Shown piece after piece: positions 58,748-64,000 of a stretch of DNA of 64,000 nt. The notes below the pieces were generated by a model. The model ran no database searches. It worked only from the letters and a program-made list of their open reading frames with translations, and was not told the DNA's origin. The DNA is from Sanguinoderma infundibulare (Eukaryota; Basidiomycota; Agaricomycetes; Polyporales; Polyporaceae). The stretch lies in NCBI GenBank assembly GCA_032821775.1, contig JAVLRN010000004.1, forward strand, positions 2,294,001 to 2,358,000. The letters run 5' to 3'. Position 1 is the stretch's first letter, and each line of letters begins with the position of its first letter. Position numbers and translations under genes: made by a program.

Positions 58748-61182
58748 ATGTCCAAGCCCCGCCCCTCGTCGCCGGAGCGTAAGTCCAACACCCGTCCCGC
58801 TCTGTTCGCATTTTAGCCGGCGTTGGACGCTAAACACGTGTGACTGACTGCTCGGCGTCTGCAGGCAGGGAAGGGTCGATCGAGATACCGTCCGGTAAGC
58901 AAGCCTGTTTGATTTGTTGCAGCCGATGGCTCGCTTCCCGGTCTCTCTCGCCGTGCTCTTGACTGACTGTTCTCATCTGTAGTCAAGGGTGGCTCTATCG
59001 ACGGAAGCTCCATTGAAGGTCCCCGCGAGTACCGGTTGTACAAACGACGATGGGTGGGCGTCCTGGCTCTCGTACGTTCACGCCTGCCCGTCGAACCCGA
59101 AGGTTCATCTCATGCGCTGAATGTCTCATTCTAGGTCATCCTCAACGTCGTTTCCGGCATGACCATGGTCTGGTTCGGGCCCATAGCAAACTCTGGTGCG
59201 TTCGTCGCTCCAATATCTCGCCTCGGTCGCTGAGGCTACTCGCCTTCATAGTCGCTGAGGACTTTGGTTTCACTCTCGACCAAATCAACTGGTTCGGAAA
59301 CGTCGTCAATGTCGTATACCTCCCCACTGCGTTCATCATCCCTTGGATGTACGGCAAGCTAGGTGTTCGGAATACGGTGAGCTCCCCGACGTGCCCATTC
59401 TCTTCCCACCACCCTGACTCCTGCCAGTGTTATATCGCAGGTGTGCTCTTTGTCTTATCCGCCTGGGTGCGGTACGCGGGATCCGCCCCTGGCCTCTCGG
59501 TTCAGGCTTCATATGCGTTAATTATGCTTGGACAGGTAAGCCACTGTATACAATACCGAGACCTGAGCCCTCCATTGACATGCCTTGCAGCTCCTCGCAG
59601 CGGTCGCTCTCCCAATATTCCAGGTCGTTATTCCGAGTTATTCAGAGCGATGGTTTGACCTCAAGGGCCGGACGACTGCTACCATGATCATGGGTCTAGG
59701 TACTTCTTTCTTACCTCCTCCACTTGACAACATCTCAGTCTTTCGTCCCGTGTAGCAAATCCTGTGGGCAACGCGCTGGGTCAGCTCATTCCTCCCCTCG
59801 TCGCCACCCCAAAAGAATCTGTGCGTTCTCCATCTCCATCAATCCGTGCCTCGCCTTATGCTGACATCGAGCAGATATTGGTCATGGCAATCATATTCAC
59901 GGCGGCAGCCCCTGTCGTGTTTCTCGTTGGTGAGGCACCACCAACTCCCCCTAGTACGTTTTCTCCCAGAGGTCATCTTGTGCGGAAAAACTCACCACGA
60001 GACACAGCGTTTGCGGCAACGCACAAGCACCCTTCCTTATCGTCTCTTGGGCGCGCCATGCTTGGCAGGGTACCTCCTGACCGCTATGCATACATGACGA
60101 TCCGCCAGAGGATAGACTTTGCCATTCTCTGCATGCTCTTCGGTGTTCTCGTGGGAGTGTGCGTCCCCTCTTTCATCTTCTTCTCCACATCTCATGACAC
60201 CATCACGCTTCTCTTGCAGTATCAACACCTTCGGCATCTTGACGGCACAGCTGCTAGTGTGTACCCCTCGTCATTCATCATCCTGTTCGCCCTCGCCTTA
60301 TCATACCTCTCACACTTCCAGGAACCGTATGGGTACTCAGAAGACACGGCAGGGTTCATGGGCGCCGTCCTGCTGCTGGTCGGGCTGGTAACAGCCGCGA
60401 TCAGCTCGCCGCTCCTGGACCGCGTGTTCACAAACCATCTGGCGCTCACTGGCAAGCTGCTTCTGCCGGGCATGGGAGCTTGCTGGCTCGCGATGATATG
60501 GGAAAGTGCGCAGTCTCTATCTCGTCGTGTCTGCTGCGAGGTTGCTGACTGACTTGCCCTTGCTACAGTCAAGCCGGACAACGAGGTGGTCCTCTTCGTG
60601 CTCGTCGCGCTCATCGGCGCCACCGGCCTCACGCTCCTCCCGGTCGTGCTCGAGCTTGGCGTGGAACTGACGCGGAACGCTGATGGGAGCTCGGCAGTTT
60701 TGTGGATCAGGTATGGTGAAACTGCTTTTGTGAAGGGTCATCCACAGCTGAGCGTCATCAACATCAACTTTTGCAGCTCGAATCTATTCGGCCTCATTTT
60801 CGTCCTCGGTGAGTTTTCCAATATCAGTGCCTGAGCACGTCCTGACGGACGCGGTTGTGACACAGTCGAGGGTGCGCTCCGCGCGGGACCGGACGCGAAC
60901 CCGCCGTACAACATGCACAGCGCGATCATCTTCCAGGGCGTGGTGGTTATGTCCGTCATCGCGTCCGTCTACCTCTTGGAGGGCAAGCAGACGCGGCGCG
61001 CGCAGGACGAGGCTCGAGTCGATCGCGCGCTGGACGTCGAGAGCAAGGGAGAGGCCGCCGGCGTGGAGGTGCGCGAAGTGCGGACGCAGACCGAGACGGA
61101 GAGCGTGTCGCCGGATGAGGAGCGGAAGACGGTCTCGCCGGGTGAGATCGTCGAGGTCGACCTGGAGAGCGGGAGGCGTTAA
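58748..61182 (+). CDS. MFS transporter, FLVCR (SLC49) type
   Basis: The protein has 537 residues in fourteen exons: 58748-58778, 58865-58894, 58983-59071, 59135-59195, 59252-59376, 59428-59535, 59591-59699, 59756-59820, 59875-60158, 60220-60256, 60322-60505, 60569-60710, 60777-60808 and 60866-61182. All joins keep phase. It is an integral membrane transporter with about 12 helices. FLVCR-like signs are YRLYKRRWVGVLAL before helix 1, MVWFGPIANS, FGFTLDQINWFGNVVNVVYLP, ANPVGNALGQLIPPL (between helices 5 and 6) and EDTAGFMGAVLLLVGLVTAA. A cytosolic loop of about 60 residues follows helix 6, and the C-terminal tail of about 75 residues is highly charged. Animal relatives move haem or choline; the fungal substrate is not known. 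Confidence 0.88.
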
Positions 61183-62315
61183 AAGTCGGTCGGAGAGTGT
61201 GGGGTGGTTAAGTGACGACTCTGACGTGACTTAGACTATCATGGTGAGCTTGACTGGTCGAGCGTATGCCGTACGGTGCTGACAGGATCTGCTTTAGATT
61301 TGTTTGGGTTCGGCTCACGCGCCTCTGTAGAGGACTAGGCCATGGCACGAGCATAGGGCTGCGCGATTTTGCGCGCCCTCTAATGGGACTTTTTCGGACA
61401 TTGTTTTCGGTTGAAGCTTCTTGCTCTGCATCTATCCTTATGCATAGTGTTTGTATGTGTGTGCGTGTAGTGTATTGATGGGCATACTGTAGTAACAGCC
61501 ACGAATGATCATCTGGATGCGTTTTGCGATATTGGTTTGGCTGGTGCACGTACAGCGCCGTTTACTTGGAGCGCAATTCGGGACTTGGAAGGTTCAATAT
61601 CTGTGCGGTAGGTATATGCTGCGCCGCGGCAGTTAGGCCAAGAATGCCAGATCTTGTGTACCTTCTGTTCATGTCAACTTTGGAAGAAACATACGGGCGG
61701 GGTCGCCGAGCGGCATTGGAGCAGCTCGTATTGAAGCTTCCGTGACCATATTTATCAAGAACGCCTTTATTAATTGGTACGTCCGATCAAAGTGAACATG
61801 TGGCGCTGCAGCCGAGTGATTGAAGCGACAGAAAGTTAGAAATCTGTTCCCCTTGGGAAGTTGCAGGTTCGAATACTGTTGGCGCCTTGTGTGCTGTACC
61901 GAGACCTCAGTTTATGCTCCCCCCCACTCGATGTTTCTTATGAACTATTCTCGCGCATGACGCTACATTTGACCGTTTCTACATGCACCGGCGCCCTTGT
62001 CCTTTGTCCGGTTCTCGAGCCCTCTGTGGTTGGCCCTCTTGAGACGAAAATGTTGATGGTGATGTCGCTTGGGATCGCCAACGTACCTTTGCTCAAAACA
62101 GGATAGGAGACATCGGGTGTGAACGCGAAATACCTCGTGAACCAGTTCTCCATTACGCCGAGTTTACGGCAATAAATAACAGGCCAATTACAGTGATGGT
62201 ACGCGTACTTGTCGAGACTCAGCTATCGGTGGGACGAGACGCACAGGGTAAACACGCCCGATCGTTTCACGACCCCAACCGTGCTGCAAGTGAAGTCGTG
62301 TGAGGACGAGAGCGA
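61183..62315. other. Intergenic with a degenerate tRNA
   Basis: The 3' side of the transporter gene is at the left. It contains a tRNA-Ser-like sequence (61802-61886). No protein gene is recognised. Confidence 0.5.
61802..61886 (+). pseudogene. tRNA-Ser-like sequence, probably degenerate
   Basis: An 85-base type II tRNA shape. The acceptor arms are GGCGCTG and TGGCGCC, the D-arm is GCCGAGTGATTGAAGC, the variable stem is TCCC-CTT-GGGA, and the T-arm contains GGTTCGAAT. The layout matches tRNA-Ser. The anticodon loop is 10 bases instead of 7 (AAGTTAGAAA between ACAGA and TCTGT), and the T- and D-stems each have a mismatch. It is therefore probably a pseudogene. Confidence 0.55.
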
Positions 62316-63072
62316 TCACTGGGGAAGGCCGCTGAGGTCGCGCGGGTCCGTGCCGCAGTCTGACTGGTGGACGTCGAACTCGACGTCGTCGGGGTTCGGC
62401 GTCAGCTGGGTGACGGTCGCGCCGGTGAACCACTGTCGCAATCAGGCACGAATTATCAGCGACGATATCACACAAAGAGCGGGCGAGGAGACGGACGATG
62501 AAGTGGCCGAACTGGCGATCGGCGTAGTTGACCTGGACGTTGCCCGTCTGGGACTGGTGCTCAACGCCGGCGACGAAGACGGCCTGCTTGCCGGGCGGGA
62601 TGTTGAACTGGACGGTCTTGGACTCTGTCGTGGACGTCCCGTCCGACTCGGACACGCCGCCGCCGATCGTGACGCCCTCGAGGCTGACGCCGAGGTTGGC
62701 GTCGACCGTGGTCGTCTGCGAGACGGTCGTGGAGCCGCCGAGCGTGACGGTGACGTCCTCGGTGCCGCCGCCGCAGTTGAGCTGCGGGTCACCGAGGACG
62801 GACCAGACGCGGATGTTCGGGTTGTTAACGATGTTAGTCTGGGTTCGAAGGGCAAACGAATTAGAGTTAGCTGATGTAGACATGAAAGTAGGGACGCGGA
62901 GTGGCATGCTCACCAACGTGCACTTGTCGGCCCGCTCGACGTTCGAGCTTCCGGCCCCACCAGGGCAGGAGGCGAGTAGATCGGCGTCGGAAGGGGAGTC
63001 CTCACGCCTGCCGACGGTGAAGGCGGAGGCAGCGGTCAAAAGAGAGAAAGCAAAAGCGGCGTTGACGAGCAT
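62316..63072 (-). CDS. Small secreted beta-rich protein
   Basis: The protein has 205 residues in three exons: 63072-62914, 62838-62497 and 62432-62316, all joins in phase 0. A signal peptide (MLVNAAFAFSLLTAASA) is followed by a short pro-like stretch and a domain dominated by alternating Thr/Ser and hydrophobic residues (VTVTLGGSTTVSQTTTV, ESKTVQFNIPPGKQAVFVAG), predicting long beta-strands. Four Cys occur in the mature part. The amphipathic Ser/Thr-rich strands recall aerolysin-fold proteins of fungi, but no diagnostic motif was found, so this is only a suggestion. The second donor is GTCCGT, non-consensus. TATAAAA lies about 160 bases upstream. It ends NPDDVEFDVHQSDCG, then a short tail. 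Confidence 0.7.
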
Positions 63073-64000
63073 GACGACGTTACGTGTGGTAAGGTAAGGA
63101 TCGACTCTTCCCGAGAGCAATGCGAAGACGTGAACGAAGGTGATGGGTGCGCGTGAAGGCGGCGACGCGTCGAAGACCAGAGGTAAATAGTACGCCGGCG
63201 CTGAGGAAATCCATGTGGTGGTGGAGCTCGCTTTTATAAGTAGCAGGACATGCAGGCGATTGTTGCATCGGGATCAACGCGCTCAGGTCCTCGTGTCGAT
63301 TCTTGGAGAACTACAGGAGGGTGCAACCATCATCAGTGGGGTAAGGCTCGGCCTCCATGACAGTCTACAGACCGAATTTCAGCCAGACCTTTGACATCAT
63401 TTGCGCACTGCATCGAATCAGGGGTAGGGAGGCACTACAGCGCCCCGACCCGACTTCAAGCTCTTCGAGCATGGCGATATGTGGAATCTATCAATGATTC
63501 CTCGGCGCAGAAGCATGGAGAAAAGAGATTCGACGAAGGCCGTAAGGAAGTCGCCTTGAGGAAGTCGTCTGGCCTGCAAGAGCCGCATATTGTGGGCGAT
63601 GCACTATTTAACGCCGTTTGATCGCGGTGATCTGCAAGCGTCTGCCAACTTGAAGCAGATGGTTACTGACTGGAGGACAGATGAGACATGGCGTTGAAAT
63701 TGTTTTCTCGACCGCCGGGCGACATCGACCGGATGAGTGACTAGTATTGTCGGCCGGGTAAAGATCGAGGCTTGGGACGACTCGCATCTTCTATGATTGA
63801 TCGAGGTCTTGCAAAGCGCATGAGGTCCTTTACGACGGTTGCAGTAATACTGCTACTGTCCATTGGCTCGTCGCAGCACTGGAACTCGGCTATATAGATG
63901 AGCGAGGTGATGGCCTGGTTTGGCCCGGTACAAGTTGCTTGCTACAGCCCGACCATTTCCTGGCGACCGAGCTCCACCGTTTGCGCTGCGATCTCCTTCG
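63073..64000. other. Promoter side and right end; no gene recognised
   Basis: TATAAAA (minus strand, 63232-63238) serves the secreted-protein gene. The frame at 63391-63621 (+) is hydrophilic and without motif. A TATATAG at about 63891 may be the promoter of a gene beyond the window. Confidence 0.4.
63232..63238 (-). promoter_or_regulatory. TATA box of the small secreted protein
   Basis: TATAAAA on the minus strand, about 160 bases upstream of the ATG at 63072. Confidence 0.5.

Overview
The window is nuclear DNA of a filamentous basidiomycete, most likely an Agaricomycete close to the polypores. The reasons are its many very short introns (about 50-65 bases, GT-AG), a GC-rich composition, and typical basidiomycete families: a DUF6533 membrane protein, an expanded F-box/leucine-rich-repeat family, secreted SurE-like proteins and small GPI-type surface proteins. 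I saw no plasmid, phage, CRISPR or bacterial operon features. Exon limits come from frame continuity, splice sites and comparison between paralogues inside the window.

Layout. 1-4.2 kb: the tail of an unidentified gene, a gene-poor stretch, then a seven-helix DUF6533 protein. 4.8-11.7 kb: an F-box/LRR cluster with one decayed copy (+), one apparently intact gene (-), and a tandem pair (-) of which the downstream copy carries a deletion. 12.2-16.6 kb: an unrecognised protein with a CxxC motif and a six-bladed kelch protein. 16.6-20.9 kb: gene-poor. 20.9-22.2 kb: a secreted protein with GKTTTGK-type repeats at both ends. 24.1-28.9 kb: another F-box/LRR gene, a GPI-type surface protein and a secreted SurE-like phosphatase.

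29.6-37.7 kb is a housekeeping block: branched-chain aminotransferase (with an in-frame TGA), tRNA pseudouridine synthase PUS3/DEG1, otubain deubiquitinase and an NHP6-type HMG-box protein. 40.3-48.9 kb repeats the surface-protein/SurE theme with two GPI-type genes and two tandem SurE genes. It also holds a segment (41.2-43.0 kb) with inverted-repeat-like ends around a tiny protein carrying the RNase H1 N-terminal (viroplasmin-like) domain. 50.3-61.2 kb is housekeeping again: GAPDH, cytosolic leucyl-tRNA synthetase and an FLVCR-type MFS transporter. A degenerate tRNA-Ser and a small secreted beta-rich protein follow.

How it fits together. Two loci, 26-29 kb and 40-49 kb, each combine a GPI-type surface protein family with secreted SurE phosphatases. 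The sharing of both families suggests duplication of an ancestral module and perhaps a joint role at the cell surface. The housekeeping genes are unrelated in pathway and look like ordinary single-copy genes with compact spacing.
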